Made by a program: the position numbers and the translations under genes
Source of the DNA: Paraburkholderia sp. D15
Lineage (GTDB): Bacteria; Pseudomonadota; Gammaproteobacteria; Burkholderiales; Burkholderiaceae
Direction of reading: 5' to 3'
DNA: 64,000 nt
NCBI RefSeq assembly: GCF_029910215.1
Contig: NZ_CP110395.1
Coordinates: 2,852,001-2,916,000, forward strand
In this document: one piece after another, positions 45,975 to 55,454 of the stretch
Numbering within the stretch: the stretch's first letter is position 1
How the letters are laid out: each line of letters starts with the position of its first letter
Notes under the pieces: model-generated
What the model saw: the letters and a program-made list of their open reading frames with translations, nothing else
Database searches by the model: none
What the model was told of the DNA's origin: nothing

Positions 45975-48491
45975 ATGTTGACCGAACGGCTTTTCGCTCG
46001 CTCGGCGCGTAACGCCGGTTCCCCGGCCGATTCGACGCCGTCCTCCCGCTGGCACCATGGACCATGGTGGTCGAATTCCTATTTGCTGACGCCGCTGCTG
46101 TCGATCCTGGTGTTCCTGGTCGTCATGAGCCTGATTCTGTGGAGCCTGAACCGGCGCGAACAGCAACAGCAGGAAGACACGCTTTACCGTAACGTCGCGT
46201 GGGCGCAGCAGCAGATCCGCCTGTCCATGACCGGCGCGCAGGAACAGATTCAGGCGCTGGCGCGCGATCTGGTCGCCGGCCATGCCGATCCGCATTCGTT
46301 CCAGGTGTCCACCACGGACATCATGCAGGGGCATCCCGAGATCCTCTACATGAACTGGTACACGAGCCAGCAGCAGCCGCGCTGGCCGAATACCGCGCTG
46401 CCCGTGTTCGGCCAGCGGCTCGCCAAACCGAACGACGCGCAAATGGACGAGGCGGTCAAGGCCGCCTTCGCGGAAGCGCGCAGCACGCGCCGCCAGGTGT
46501 ATTCGCCGCTGATCTACGACGACGTCGGCAACGGTTACATCACGCTGCAGACGCCGGTGTTCCGCGATCGTGACTTCCTCGGCACGATCGCCGCGGTGTT
46601 CTCGGTGGAAGGCATCCTGAAGCACGACATTCCGCCCGAACTGTCGGCCAAATACAAAATCTCGATCATCGACGTGAACAACCGCGAGTTGACCACCACG
46701 TCGACCCGCCCGCGCCTGCCGCGCGACATGTTCTACGACCTGCCGCTCGATCCGCCGGGCCAGGGCGTCTCGGTCCGCGTGTACGCGTTCCCGCAGATGA
46801 CCAACTTCACCAACAACACGCTCGTCTGGCTGGTGGCCGGTCTGTCGTGCTTCGTGCTGTGGAGTCTGTGGAGTCTGTGGAAGCACACGCGGCAGCGCTT
46901 CGAGGCGCAGCAGGCGCTGTATGCCGAAGCCTTCTTCCGCCGCGCGATGGAAAACTCGGTGCTGATCGGCATGCGCGTGCTCGACATGCACGGCCGCATC
47001 ACCCACGTGAATCCGGCGTTCTGCCGGATGACCGGCTGGGACGAAAGCGACCTGGTCGGCAAGAACGCGCCGTTCGCCTACTGGCCGCGCGACTCCTATC
47101 CCGAGATGCAGCGTCAGCTCGACATGACGCTGCGCGGCAAGGCGCCGTCCTCGGGCTTCGAGCTGCGGGTGCGCCGCAAGGACGGCTCGCTGTTCCATGC
47201 GCGTCTCTATGTGTCGCCGCTGATCGACAGCTCGGGCCGCCAGACCGGCTGGATGTCGTCGATGACGGACATCACCGAGCCGAAACGCGCGCGCGAGGAA
47301 CTCGCCGCCGCGCACGAGCGCTTCACCACCGTCCTCGAAAGCCTCGACGCGGCCGTGTCCGTGCTCGCCGCCGACGAAGCCGAACTGCTGTTCGCGAACC
47401 GCTATTACCGCCATCTGTTCGGCATTCGTCCGGACGGTCATCTGGAACTGGCGGGCGGCGGCTTCGACAGCTCGCAGGCCTCGTCCGATTCGATCGATAT
47501 GGTGGACACCTACGCGGGCCTGCCCGCCGCCGCGCTGACCGAAAGCACCGCGGACGCGCAGGAAATCTACGTGCAGAGCATCCAGAAATGGTTCGAAGTG
47601 CGCCGTCAGTACATTCAGTGGGTGGACGGCCACCTCGCGCAGATGCAGATCGCGACCGACATCACCACGCGCAAGCAGGCGCAGGAACTGTCGCGTCAAC
47701 AGGACGAGAAACTGCAATTCACCAGCCGCCTGATGACGATGGGAGAAATGGCCTCGTCGCTCGCGCACGAGCTGAATCAGCCGCTCGCCGCGATCAATAA
47801 CTATTGCTCCGGAACCGTGGCGCTGGTTAAATCCGGTCGAACCACGCCCGACAATCTGCTGCCGGTGCTCGAAAAGACCGCTCAGCAGGCGGTGCGCGCG
47901 GGCATGATCATCAAGCGGATTCGCGAGTTCGTGAAGCGCAGCGAGCCGAAGCGGCAGGCCACGCGCGTCGCGGATATCGTCGCGGACGCGGTCGGGCTGG
48001 CCGAGATCGAGGTGCGCAAGCGGCGCATTCGCATCGTCACCGATCTGCGCTCGCGTTTGCCGGTGATTTACGTCGACCCGGTGCTGATCGAGCAGGTGCT
48101 GGTCAACCTGCTGAAGAACGGCGCCGAGGCGATGGCCGAAGCGCGGCCGAACGCGGTCGATCCGGTAATCCGCGTGGTCGTGCGGCTGGAGAGCGGGTTT
48201 GTCTGCATCAGCGTCGTCGACCAGGGTCCGGGCGTCGACGAAGCGACAGCCGAGCGGCTGTTCGAACCGTTTTACAGCACCAAGTCCGATGGCATGGGCA
48301 TGGGGCTGAACATTTGCCGTTCGATTATCGAATCGCACCGCGGTCGTCTGTGGGTGGTGAACAACGTCGAAGCCGACGGCCACATCACGGGCGCCACGTT
48401 CCATTGCAGTCTGCCTATTGGAGAGCCTGACGGCCCGAGCAACGGCGGGTCCGAGGCGCCGACACCACAAACCGTTACGGGAGAGCTATGA
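45975..48491 (+). CDS. membrane-bound PAS sensor histidine kinase
   Basis: About 838 residues. Two transmembrane helices (about 37-58, LLTPLLSILVFLVVMSLILW, and 281-301, LVWLVAGLSCFVLWSLW) enclose a periplasmic sensor region of about 220 residues. Two PAS domains follow (near 320-440, with MRVLDMHGRITHVNPAFCRM, and near 445-560). The phospho-acceptor His598 is in SSLAHELNQPLAAINNY, and the ATPase has NLLKNGAEAM, DQGPGVDEA and GMGMGLNICRSIIE, all DctB/FixL-like. The signal is unknown. The start is uncertain; ATGs at 45966 and 45915 are in frame. It overlaps the response regulator gene by four bases and diverges from aceE. Confidence 0.9.
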   Translation: MLTERLFARSARNAGSPADSTPSSRWHHGPWWSNSYLLTPLLSILVFLVVMSLILWSLNRREQQQQEDTLYRNVAWAQQQIRLSMTGAQEQIQALARDLVAGHADPHSFQVSTTDIMQGHPEILYMNWYTSQQQPRWPNTALPVFGQRLAKPNDAQMDEAVKAAFAEARSTRRQVYSPLIYDDVGNGYITLQTPVFRDRDFLGTIAAVFSVEGILKHDIPPELSAKYKISIIDVNNRELTTTSTRPRLPRDMFYDLPLDPPGQGVSVRVYAFPQMTNFTNNTLVWLVAGLSCFVLWSLWSLWKHTRQRFEAQQALYAEAFFRRAMENSVLIGMRVLDMHGRITHVNPAFCRMTGWDESDLVGKNAPFAYWPRDSYPEMQRQLDMTLRGKAPSSGFELRVRRKDGSLFHARLYVSPLIDSSGRQTGWMSSMTDITEPKRAREELAAAHERFTTVLESLDAAVSVLAADEAELLFANRYYRHLFGIRPDGHLELAGGGFDSSQASSDSIDMVDTYAGLPAAALTESTADAQEIYVQSIQKWFEVRRQYIQWVDGHLAQMQIATDITTRKQAQELSRQQDEKLQFTSRLMTMGEMASSLAHELNQPLAAINNYCSGTVALVKSGRTTPDNLLPVLEKTAQQAVRAGMIIKRIREFVKRSEPKRQATRVADIVADAVGLAEIEVRKRRIRIVTDLRSRLPVIYVDPVLIEQVLVNLLKNGAEAMAEARPNAVDPVIRVVVRLESGFVCISVVDQGPGVDEATAERLFEPFYSTKSDGMGMGLNICRSIIESHRGRLWVVNNVEADGHITGATFHCSLPIGEPDGPSNGGSEAPTPQTVTGEL

Positions 48492-49132
48492 ACAGCCCAG
48501 TCACCACACAGGAAACCGTCTTTGTCGTCGACGACGACGAGGCCGTACGAGATTCGCTGCGCTGGCTGCTGGAGGCGAACGGCTATCGCGTGCAATGCTT
48601 CTCCAGCGCCGAGCAGTTCATCGACGCGTGGCAGCCGCATCAGCACCCGGGCCAGATCGCCTGTCTGATTCTCGATGTGCGGATGTCCGGCATGAGCGGA
48701 CTGGAGTTGCAGGAACGCCTGATCGCCGACAACGCGTCGCTGCCGATCATCTTCGTGACGGGCCACGGCGATGTGCCGATGGCGGTGTCGACGATGAAAA
48801 AAGGCGCGATGGATTTCATCGAAAAACCGTTCGACGAAGCCGAACTGCGCAAGCTGGTCGAACGCATGCTCGACAAGGCGCGTAGCGAAAGCAGCAGCGT
48901 GCAGCAGCAGCGCGCCGCCGCGGAGCGTCTGGGCAAGCTGACCGCGCGCGAGCATCAGGTGCTGGAGCGCATCATCGCCGGCCGCCTGAACAAGCAGATC
49001 GCCGACGACCTCGGCATCAGCATCAAGACGGTCGAAGCGCACCGCGCGAACATCATGGAAAAACTGAACGTCAACACGGTCGCCGACCTGCTGCGACTGG
49101 CGCTGTCGAACAAGCCGCAACCGGCGCAGTAA
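48488..49132 (+). CDS. FixJ/NarL-type response regulator
   Basis: A 214-residue two-domain regulator. The receiver has VVDDDEAVRDSLRWLLEANG, the phospho-acceptor Asp in CLILDVRMSGMSG, and the switch Thr and Lys in FVTGHGDVPMAV and FIEKPFDEAEL; the LuxR-type helix-turn-helix is LTAREHQVLERIIAGRLNKQ onward to VEAHRANIMEKL. Its ATG overlaps the kinase stop (ATGA), so the two form one two-component system. Targets unknown; the divergent pyruvate dehydrogenase operon is an obvious candidate. Confidence 0.93.
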   Translation: MNSPVTTQETVFVVDDDEAVRDSLRWLLEANGYRVQCFSSAEQFIDAWQPHQHPGQIACLILDVRMSGMSGLELQERLIADNASLPIIFVTGHGDVPMAVSTMKKGAMDFIEKPFDEAELRKLVERMLDKARSESSSVQQQRAAAERLGKLTAREHQVLERIIAGRLNKQIADDLGISIKTVEAHRANIMEKLNVNTVADLLRLALSNKPQPAQ

Positions 49133-49335
49133 ACGGAGCGGAGTCGGCGTTCGCTGGTTCGACGCCGATCCGCGCAGCAGTAGATCACCGGGACACGGCC
49201 GGACCGGCGCTAACGCGGTTCGGCTTGCAACGCCCGCTTTTCGGCCCATCTTGCGGGCCCCTGTGTTCGGTCCATGTTCCTGGCCGCCGCTTTTCGACTC
49301 CCGCATTTCGGCTTTTGTTTTCGGCCTTTGCTTCC

Positions 49336-49383
49336 CGGCCTTCTTTTAGGCCTTCTTCCAGGCCTTCCTCCCGGCCCACCTCC
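49336..49383. repeat. 12-base degenerate tandem repeat (four copies)
   Basis: Four adjacent units of the form GGCCTTCTTCCA with one to five substitutions, in a strongly pyrimidine-rich stretch of the plus strand upstream of folD. Confidence 0.75.
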
Positions 49384-49486
49384 CCCGGCCGCCACGCATT
49401 CCGCATCGCCTTCAGTCTCTCCCGCGCCACCGGCGCCTCGCCGTTCGCGACCCGCAATCCCTACCTGCCGCGTCATGCTTGCCCGG

Positions 49487-49492
49487 TATAAT
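49487..49492 (+). promoter_or_regulatory. candidate -10 element of folD
   Basis: A perfect TATAAT 147 bases before the folD ATG; no convincing -35 at the usual distance. Confidence 0.4.
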
Positions 49493-49638
49493 GTCCGACT
49501 TTGCAGCGGCGCCTATCCCCGATTCGCGCGGTGCGCTTTTCACGCGGCGACCCGCGCCCGCTGAAATGCGCCATCGCGTGGTGCGCTCCCTCACCCGCGC
49601 CCTGCTCCGCTTTCCAAACAGCCCATCTCGACCCGACC

Positions 49639-50502
49639 ATGACAGCCAAACTGATCGACGGCCTCGCCCTTTCCCAGACCTTGCGCGCCGACGTCGCCGC
49701 GCGCGCTGCCGCGCTGACCGCCCGCGGCCATCAGCCGGGTCTCGCCGTGGTGCTGGTCGGCGAAAACCCGGCCAGCGAGGTGTATGTGCGCAACAAGGTC
49801 AAGGCCTGTCACGACAACGGCCTCGGCTCCTCGTTCGACCGTTATCCGTCCGACCTGCCGGAAGAAGAGCTGCTTGCGCGCATCGACGAACTGAACCGCG
49901 ATCCGCGCATCCACGGGATTCTGGTGCAACTGCCGCTGCCGCCGCACATCGACAGCCACAAGGTGATCGAGGCCATCGCACCGGAGAAGGACGTGGACGG
50001 CTTCCACGTCGCCAATGCCGGCGCGTTGATGACCGGGCGCCCGCTGTTCCGTCCGTGCACGCCGTACGGCGTGATGAAAATGCTCGCTGCTTACGAGATC
50101 CCGCTGCAAGGCGCGAACGCGGTGGTGATCGGCCGCTCGAACATCGTCGGCAAGCCGATGGCGCTGCTGCTGCTCGAAGCCGGCGCAACCGTCACGATCT
50201 GCCACAGCAAGACGCGCGATCTGGCCGCCCACACCCGTCACGCTGATGTCGTGGTCGCCGCCACCGGCCTGCGCAACATCCTGACCGCCGACATGGTGAA
50301 GCCGGGTGCGGCGGTGATCGACGTCGGCATGAATCGCGACGAGGCCGGCAAGCTGTGCGGCGACGTCGACTTCGCGGGCGTCAAGGAAGTGGCCGGCTAC
50401 ATCACGCCGGTGCCGGGCGGCGTCGGTCCGATGACCATCACGATGCTGCTGGTCAATACGATCGAAGCGGCCGAGCGCGAAGCGAACGCGGCGAACGCTT
50501 AA
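49639..50502 (+). CDS. folD: methylenetetrahydrofolate dehydrogenase / cyclohydrolase
   Basis: A 287-residue FolD. It interconverts 5,10-methylene- and 10-formyl-tetrahydrofolate using NADP. Family motifs are [16 protein letters not shown] (catalytic Lys), [31 protein letters not shown] (dinucleotide fold) and the C-terminal [16 protein letters not shown]. The ATG at 49639 ([12 protein letters not shown]) is chosen; the 46 codons upstream in frame are not FolD-like. Confidence 0.97.
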   Translation: MTAKLIDGLALSQTLRADVAARAAALTARGHQPGLAVVLVGENPASEVYVRNKVKACHDNGLGSSFDRYPSDLPEEELLARIDELNRDPRIHGILVQLPLPPHIDSHKVIEAIAPEKDVDGFHVANAGALMTGRPLFRPCTPYGVMKMLAAYEIPLQGANAVVIGRSNIVGKPMALLLLEAGATVTICHSKTRDLAAHTRHADVVVAATGLRNILTADMVKPGAAVIDVGMNRDEAGKLCGDVDFAGVKEVAGYITPVPGGVGPMTITMLLVNTIEAAEREANAANA

Positions 50503-50841
50503 GGCTGGCGCCAGAGCCGGACCGGGGCCTGGGCGCGCACGGAATGCGCGCCCACCCTGCACGCGGCGCACGTGGCCGGCCGCAACGCGGCGGCAAGCGC
50601 GGCGACAAGCGCACCGGCGCGCGACATCTGATACTTTGTGGTTCGACGGATTGGAATCGGCGCGTCCTGCCCCAATAATGTCCATACCGGTCGTTGATTG
50701 AGGCGCGCGAGGCACGCGACGCATGCGATACGTAGGGCCCGCGTCCCGAACGCTCGCGCTACCGCCAGATGCCGCGTCCATTCATCGCGACGCCCGTCAC
50801 GTCACCGACTACCCGTTCACCCGCGTCAGACAGGAAGCCTT
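50503..50841. other. 339-base intergenic region between folD and prlC
   Basis: Contains a 9-base GC stem (GGGCGCGCA / TGCGCGCCC, 50531-50553) without a following T run, and a possible promoter near 50670 (CAATAATG). Nothing else recognised. Confidence 0.35.
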
Positions 50842-52950
50842 ATGTCCACTACCTCTTCGCATCACGACAATCCGCTCCTCGATTTCTCCGACCTGCCGCG
50901 CTTTGGCGACATCCGCCCTGAACACGTCACACCTGCGCTCGACGTGCTGCTCGCCGACGCGAGCGCCGCCGTCGAGCGCGCCGCGCTGCCGGCCGCGCCC
51001 GCGTCGTGGGCTGACGTGGTCGAACCGGTCGAGCGCGCCACCGAACCGCTGGCGCGCGCCTGGGGCGTGGTCGGCCATCTGAACGCAGTCGCCGACACGC
51101 CGGAGCTGCGTGCCGTGTACGGCGAGAATCTGCCGCGCGTCACCGAGTTCTGGTCGAGCGTCGGCCAGAACCTCGCGCTCTACGAAAAATACAAGACCTT
51201 GCATGCGAGCGGCGACTTCGCGTCGCTGACCGGCGAGCGCCAGAAGATCCTCGGCAATGCGCTGCGCGATTTTCGTCTGTCCGGCGCCGAGTTGCCGGAA
51301 GACCAGAAGCCGCATTTCGCCGAGTTGCAGGAACGCCAGGCCGCGCTGTCGAAAGCATTTTCGGATCATGTGCTCGACGCGACCAACGCGTATGCCTATC
51401 TGGTCGACGAAGGCGCCACCGATCAACTGGCCGGCCTGCCGGAAGACGTGATCGAAGCCGCCCGCGAAGCCGCCGAACGCGACGGCAAGACCGGCTACAA
51501 ATTCACGCTGCATTTCCCTTCGTATTTCCCGGTGATGCAGTACTCGGAAAACCGCGCGATGCGCGAAACGATGTACCGCGCATACGTCACGCGCGCGTCG
51601 GAACTCGGTCCGCAATACGGCGGCGGCAAGGCCGAATGGGACAACACGGCGGTGCTCGCCGATCAGTTGAAGCTGCGCGCCGAAGAAGCGCACATGCTCG
51701 GCTACCACAACTTCGCGGAAGTCTCGCTCGCGCCGAAGATGGCCGAGTCGCCCGCGCAGGTGATGAGCTTCCTCGAAGACCTCGCCACGCGCGCGCGTCC
51801 GCATGCCGAGCAGGACTGGAAGGAGCTGCGCGAATTCGCCGCCACCGAACTCGGCATGAGCGAATTGCAGCCTTGGGACATGACGTTCGCCGCCGAGCGT
51901 CTGCGTCAGAACCGTTATTCGTTCTCCGAGAACGAGGTCAAGCAGTACTTCCCGGAAGACGCGGCGCTCAAGGGTCTGTTCAAGGTTACGGAGACGCTGT
52001 TCGGCGTGCGCATCCGTCGCGACGAAGCGACCGTGTGGCATCCGGACGTGCGTTTTTTCCGCGTCGAGAATCAGGACGGCGGCCTCGTCGCGCAGTTCTA
52101 CCTCGATCTGTATGCACGCGAAGGCAAACGCGGCGGCGCCTGGATGGACGACGCGCGCGGCCGTCACAAGCTCGCGCACGGTGCGTTGCAGACGCCGGTC
52201 GCGTATCTGACCTGCAACTTCTCGGCACCGGTCGGCGGCAAGCCCGCCTGCTTCACGCACGACGAAGTGATCACGCTGTTCCATGAGTTCGGCCACGGGT
52301 TGCATCACATGCTCACGCGCGTCGACGAACTCGGCGTGTCGGGCATCAACGGCGTGGAGTGGGACGCGGTCGAACTGCCGTCGCAGTTCATGGAGAACTT
52401 CTGCTGGGAGTGGGACGTGATGAGCGACATGACCTCGCACGTCGATACGGCCAGGCCGCTGCCGCGCGATCTGTTCGACAAGATGCTCGCCGCGAAGAAC
52501 TTCCAGAGTGGTCTGGGCACGTTGCGCCAGATCGTGTTCTCGATGTTCGACATGCAACTGCATACCGGTTTCGACGCGTCCGGCACGAAGAACGCCACCG
52601 AACTCGCGAGCGAAATCAACGAGCGCTTCCACGTGGTGCCGCAGGCCGCGTTCTCGCGTTGGCCGAACACGTTCAGCCATATTTTCGCGGGCGGTTACGC
52701 GGCCGGTTACTACAGCTACAAGTGGGCCGAAGTGCTGTCCGCCGATGCGTACGCCGCGTTCGAGGAAGCCGCGCAGGCGGCGAGCGGCAGCGTGCTCGAT
52801 CAGACCACCGGCATGCGGTATCGCAAGGAGATTCTGGAAGTGGGCGGCAGCCGCCCGGCGATGGAATCGTTCAAGGCGTTCCGCGGCCGCGAGCCGAATA
52901 TCGATGCACTGCTGCGGCATAGCGGCATGGCGCCCGGCGCCGCGCATTGA
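50842..52950 (+). CDS. prlC: oligopeptidase A (M3 metallopeptidase)
   Basis: A 702-residue M3 zinc peptidase with the motif HEFGHGLHHM (zinc-binding His pair and catalytic Glu) and the third ligand region in GVEWDAVELPSQFMEN. Length and the N-terminal LLDFSDLPRFGDIRPEHV match OpdA/PrlC, which degrades cytoplasmic peptides such as cleaved signal peptides. The ATG at 50842 has an AGGAAG site upstream. It converges on the cytosine-deaminase-like gene with a terminator between. Confidence 0.94.
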   Translation: MSTTSSHHDNPLLDFSDLPRFGDIRPEHVTPALDVLLADASAAVERAALPAAPASWADVVEPVERATEPLARAWGVVGHLNAVADTPELRAVYGENLPRVTEFWSSVGQNLALYEKYKTLHASGDFASLTGERQKILGNALRDFRLSGAELPEDQKPHFAELQERQAALSKAFSDHVLDATNAYAYLVDEGATDQLAGLPEDVIEAAREAAERDGKTGYKFTLHFPSYFPVMQYSENRAMRETMYRAYVTRASELGPQYGGGKAEWDNTAVLADQLKLRAEEAHMLGYHNFAEVSLAPKMAESPAQVMSFLEDLATRARPHAEQDWKELREFAATELGMSELQPWDMTFAAERLRQNRYSFSENEVKQYFPEDAALKGLFKVTETLFGVRIRRDEATVWHPDVRFFRVENQDGGLVAQFYLDLYAREGKRGGAWMDDARGRHKLAHGALQTPVAYLTCNFSAPVGGKPACFTHDEVITLFHEFGHGLHHMLTRVDELGVSGINGVEWDAVELPSQFMENFCWEWDVMSDMTSHVDTARPLPRDLFDKMLAAKNFQSGLGTLRQIVFSMFDMQLHTGFDASGTKNATELASEINERFHVVPQAAFSRWPNTFSHIFAGGYAAGYYSYKWAEVLSADAYAAFEEAAQAASGSVLDQTTGMRYRKEILEVGGSRPAMESFKAFRGREPNIDALLRHSGMAPGAAH

Positions 52951-52995
52951 GTGTTTCGAGTGCACTGAGTGCTATGCCCGGTCGCCCGGGCAGTT

Positions 52996-53040
52996 GAAAA
53001 AAAAAAACGGTGATCTGCTTTCGCACATCACCGTTTTTTT
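52996..53040. terminator. bidirectional intrinsic terminator
   Basis: A stem of ACGGTGAT with ATCACCGT is flanked by an 11-base A run and a 7-base T run, between convergent prlC and the deaminase gene. Confidence 0.92.
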
Positions 53041-53071
53041 CGCCGGTACGCCGACGCTGTCAAACCCCGCA

Positions 53072-54364
53072 TCAAGTCCGATGCAGCTTGAAATCCACCT
53101 GCGCCGGCCGCCCGTCGAGCGATAACGTGGCGCGCGCCGCCGGCGCCCGGCTCACCACTTTGCCGCGGCTCACCACCGCGAGCCGCGCGGCACGCAAACG
53201 GATCGCTTCGACCGGATCGCGCGCATCGAGCACCACCAGATTCGCCGCGCAGCCCGGCGCGATGCCGTAGCCTTCCAGACCCAGGATGCGTGCGGCGTTC
53301 ACCGTCACCGCGTCGAAGCATTGATGCATACCTTCGACGCCCGTCATCTGCGCGACATGCAGGCCCATGTGCGCGACTTCGAGCATGTCGCCCGAGCCGA
53401 GGCTGTACCACGGGTCCATCACGCAATCGTGGCCGAACGCGACCGTGATGCCCGCGGCCATCATCTCCGGTACGCGGGTCATGCCGCGCCGTTTCGGATA
53501 CGTGTCGCTGCGGCCTTGCAGCGTGATGTTGATCAGCGGATTCGCGATCGCCGCGACGCCGGACTCGCGCATCAGCGGCAGGAGTTTGCTGACGTAGTAG
53601 TTGTCCATCGAATGCATCGACGTCAGATGCGAGCCGGTCACGCGGCCGTGCAGGCCGAGCCGGTGCGTTTCGGCGGCGAGCGTTTCGATGTGCCGCGACA
53701 GCGGGTCGTCCGATTCGTCGCAATGCATGTCGACGCGCAGGCCCTGCTCCGCCGCGAACTCGCACAATAGCCGCACCGATTGCGCGCCGTCGGCCATCGT
53801 GCGTTCGAAATGCGGGATGCCGCCGACCACGTCGACGCCCATCGCAATTGCCCGCTTCAGGTTCTCGAATGCGCCGGAGCTGCGCAGTACGCCGTCCTGC
53901 GGAAACGCGACCAGTTGCAGGTCGAGATACGGCGCGACGCGGCGCTTCACTTCGAGCAGCGCCTCGACGGCCAGCAGACGGGGATCGCAGACATCGACGT
54001 GACTGCGGATGGCCAGCAGCCCACGCGCGACGGCCCAGTCGCAATACTGCAGCGCGCGTTCGATCAACGCTTCCTGCGTGAGGTCCGGCTTCAGTTCGCC
54101 CCACAGCGCGATGCCTTCGAGCAAGGTGCCCGATGCGTTCACGCGCGGCAAACCGTAGGACAGCGTCGCGTCCATGTGGAAATGCGGGTCGACGAAGGGC
54201 GGCGTGACGAGCGAGCCGGCGGCGTCGATTTCCTCGTTCGCGCGCGCGGCCAGATTCGGCTCGACGGCGACGATGCGACCCGCGTCGATACCGATGTCGA
54301 CCGGTTGACGATGCTGCGGCGTGACGCCCGGCGGCAGCGTCGCGCGGCGAATGATCAAGTCCAT
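53072..54364 (-). CDS. codA: cytosine deaminase-like amidohydrolase
   Basis: A 430-residue amidohydrolase that can be numbered like E. coli CodA without gaps: metal ligands His61 and His63 (PHFHMDATL), His214 with catalytic Glu217 (HCDE), His246 (TGSHLTSMHS) and Asp313, plus Gln156 (FPQ) and Trp319. Residue 314 is Cys (GHDCVMDPWYSLG) where E. coli has Asp314, a substrate-pocket residue. It may therefore deaminate cytosine or a related ring such as isocytosine or an s-triazine. The ATG at 54364 is chosen. No cytosine permease gene (codB) is adjacent. Confidence 0.85.
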   Translation of the reverse strand: MDLIIRRATLPPGVTPQHRQPVDIGIDAGRIVAVEPNLAARANEEIDAAGSLVTPPFVDPHFHMDATLSYGLPRVNASGTLLEGIALWGELKPDLTQEALIERALQYCDWAVARGLLAIRSHVDVCDPRLLAVEALLEVKRRVAPYLDLQLVAFPQDGVLRSSGAFENLKRAIAMGVDVVGGIPHFERTMADGAQSVRLLCEFAAEQGLRVDMHCDESDDPLSRHIETLAAETHRLGLHGRVTGSHLTSMHSMDNYYVSKLLPLMRESGVAAIANPLINITLQGRSDTYPKRRGMTRVPEMMAAGITVAFGHDCVMDPWYSLGSGDMLEVAHMGLHVAQMTGVEGMHQCFDAVTVNAARILGLEGYGIAPGCAANLVVLDARDPVEAIRLRAARLAVVSRGKVVSRAPAARATLSLDGRPAQVDFKLHRT

Positions 54365-54424
54365 GTAGCGCTCTCCCCTTGCAACGTTTTCGCGGCGGTG
54401 TGGTTGCCGAGTGTGTCGTGATCC

Positions 54425-54479
54425 GGTTGGCGATGGGTTATCGACCGGTTGGCGACCGGTTGGCGACCGGTTATCGATC
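54425..54479. repeat. 11-base tandem repeat (five copies)
   Basis: Five adjacent 11-base units related to GGTTGGCGACC (the middle two exact) lie between the divergent deaminase and racemase genes, in or near both promoters. Confidence 0.85.
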
Positions 54480-54662
54480 GCTACGATTTTATCGGCGTCA
54501 GAAACCCCGTGCCGATGTTTTATCCACTTGCCGTACCGGCGTGCGGCGCGCAAGGCGTACCGGCGGCCCACGCCGCGCGCCGCCTATACTCGGCGAACCA
54601 GACGGCGCTCGCGACGCGCGAGCACGCGAAGCCGTCATCTACTCTACTCGCGGGAGCGCTTC

Positions 54663-55361
54663 ATGAAGACGATCGGTGTGATTGGCGGGATGAGTTGGGA
54701 ATCGTCCGCCGAGTACTACAAGCTGTTGAACCGGTACGCGAAGGCGCGTCTGGGTGGCCATCACAATGCGCGCAGTCTGCTGCTCACGGTCGACTTCGCC
54801 GACGTCGAAGCGCTGCAACGCGCGGGCGCTTGGGATGCGCTCGGCGAACAGATGGCCGATGCCGCGCGCCGCCTCGAACGCGGCGGCGCCGACGTGGTGA
54901 TGCTCGCGACGAACACGATGCATCGCGTGTACGAAGCGATCGAGCAGGCGATCGACGTGCCGTTCCTGCACATCGCCGATCCGACCGGTCAAGCGTTACG
55001 CGCGGCGGGCGTCGAACGGGTCGGGTTGTTGGGCACGCGATATACGATGGAGCAGACGTTTTACACGGGACGTCTGCGCGAGCGTCATGATCTGGAGACG
55101 CTCGTGCCGGACGAAGCCGAACGCGCGGATGTGCATCGGATCATTTACGACGAACTGTGTCATGGGAACGTGCGCGACGAATCGCGTGCCGTGTACCAGA
55201 GGGTGATCGAAGGGCTCGCCGCGCGTGGCGCGCAAGCGGTGATTCTTGGGTGTACGGAGATTACGCTGTTGATCAAGCCGGAGGATTCGGCGTTGCCGGT
55301 GTTCGATACGACCGCGTTGCATGCGCAGGCGGCGGTGGAGTGGGCGATTGATTCCGAGTAG
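54663..55361 (+). CDS. aspartate/glutamate racemase-family protein (YgeA/L-DER type)
   Basis: A 232-residue PLP-independent racemase starting MKTIGVIGGMSWESSAEYY. The two catalytic positions are Thr83 (LATNTMHRV) and Cys197 (LGCTEITLL), the Thr/Cys pair and numbering of the E. coli broad-specificity racemase YgeA rather than the Cys/Cys pair of aspartate racemase. It likely racemises amino acids in the cytoplasm. It diverges from the deaminase gene and is followed by a strong terminator. Confidence 0.9.
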   Translation: MKTIGVIGGMSWESSAEYYKLLNRYAKARLGGHHNARSLLLTVDFADVEALQRAGAWDALGEQMADAARRLERGGADVVMLATNTMHRVYEAIEQAIDVPFLHIADPTGQALRAAGVERVGLLGTRYTMEQTFYTGRLRERHDLETLVPDEAERADVHRIIYDELCHGNVRDESRAVYQRVIEGLAARGAQAVILGCTEITLLIKPEDSALPVFDTTALHAQAAVEWAIDSE

Positions 55362-55402
55362 CGGATGATGGACGACGCTCGTCCGCTTCGGGGTGGAATT
55401 AA

Positions 55403-55440
55403 GGAAGCCCGCTGGCTGACGCCAGCGGGCTTCCTGTTTT
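55403..55440. terminator. intrinsic terminator between convergent genes
   Basis: A 14-base perfect stem (GGAAGCCCGCTGGC at 55403-55416 with 55421-55434) with a 4-base loop and following TGTTTT. It marks the left border of the accessory patch. Confidence 0.9.
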
Positions 55441-55454
55441 CCAACTTCGGGAGT

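Larger units (their letters stand above)
49133..49638. other. 506-base intergenic region before folD
   Basis: No gene supported. It contains a pyrimidine-rich tract with a 12-base tandem repeat (49336-49383) and a TATAAT hexamer at 49487-49492, listed separately. Confidence 0.5.

Noticed and set aside
45945..48470. 841-codon minus-strand frame opposite the sensor kinase
   Set aside because: The plus strand encodes recognisable PAS, HisKA and ATPase motifs; the reverse frame has none.
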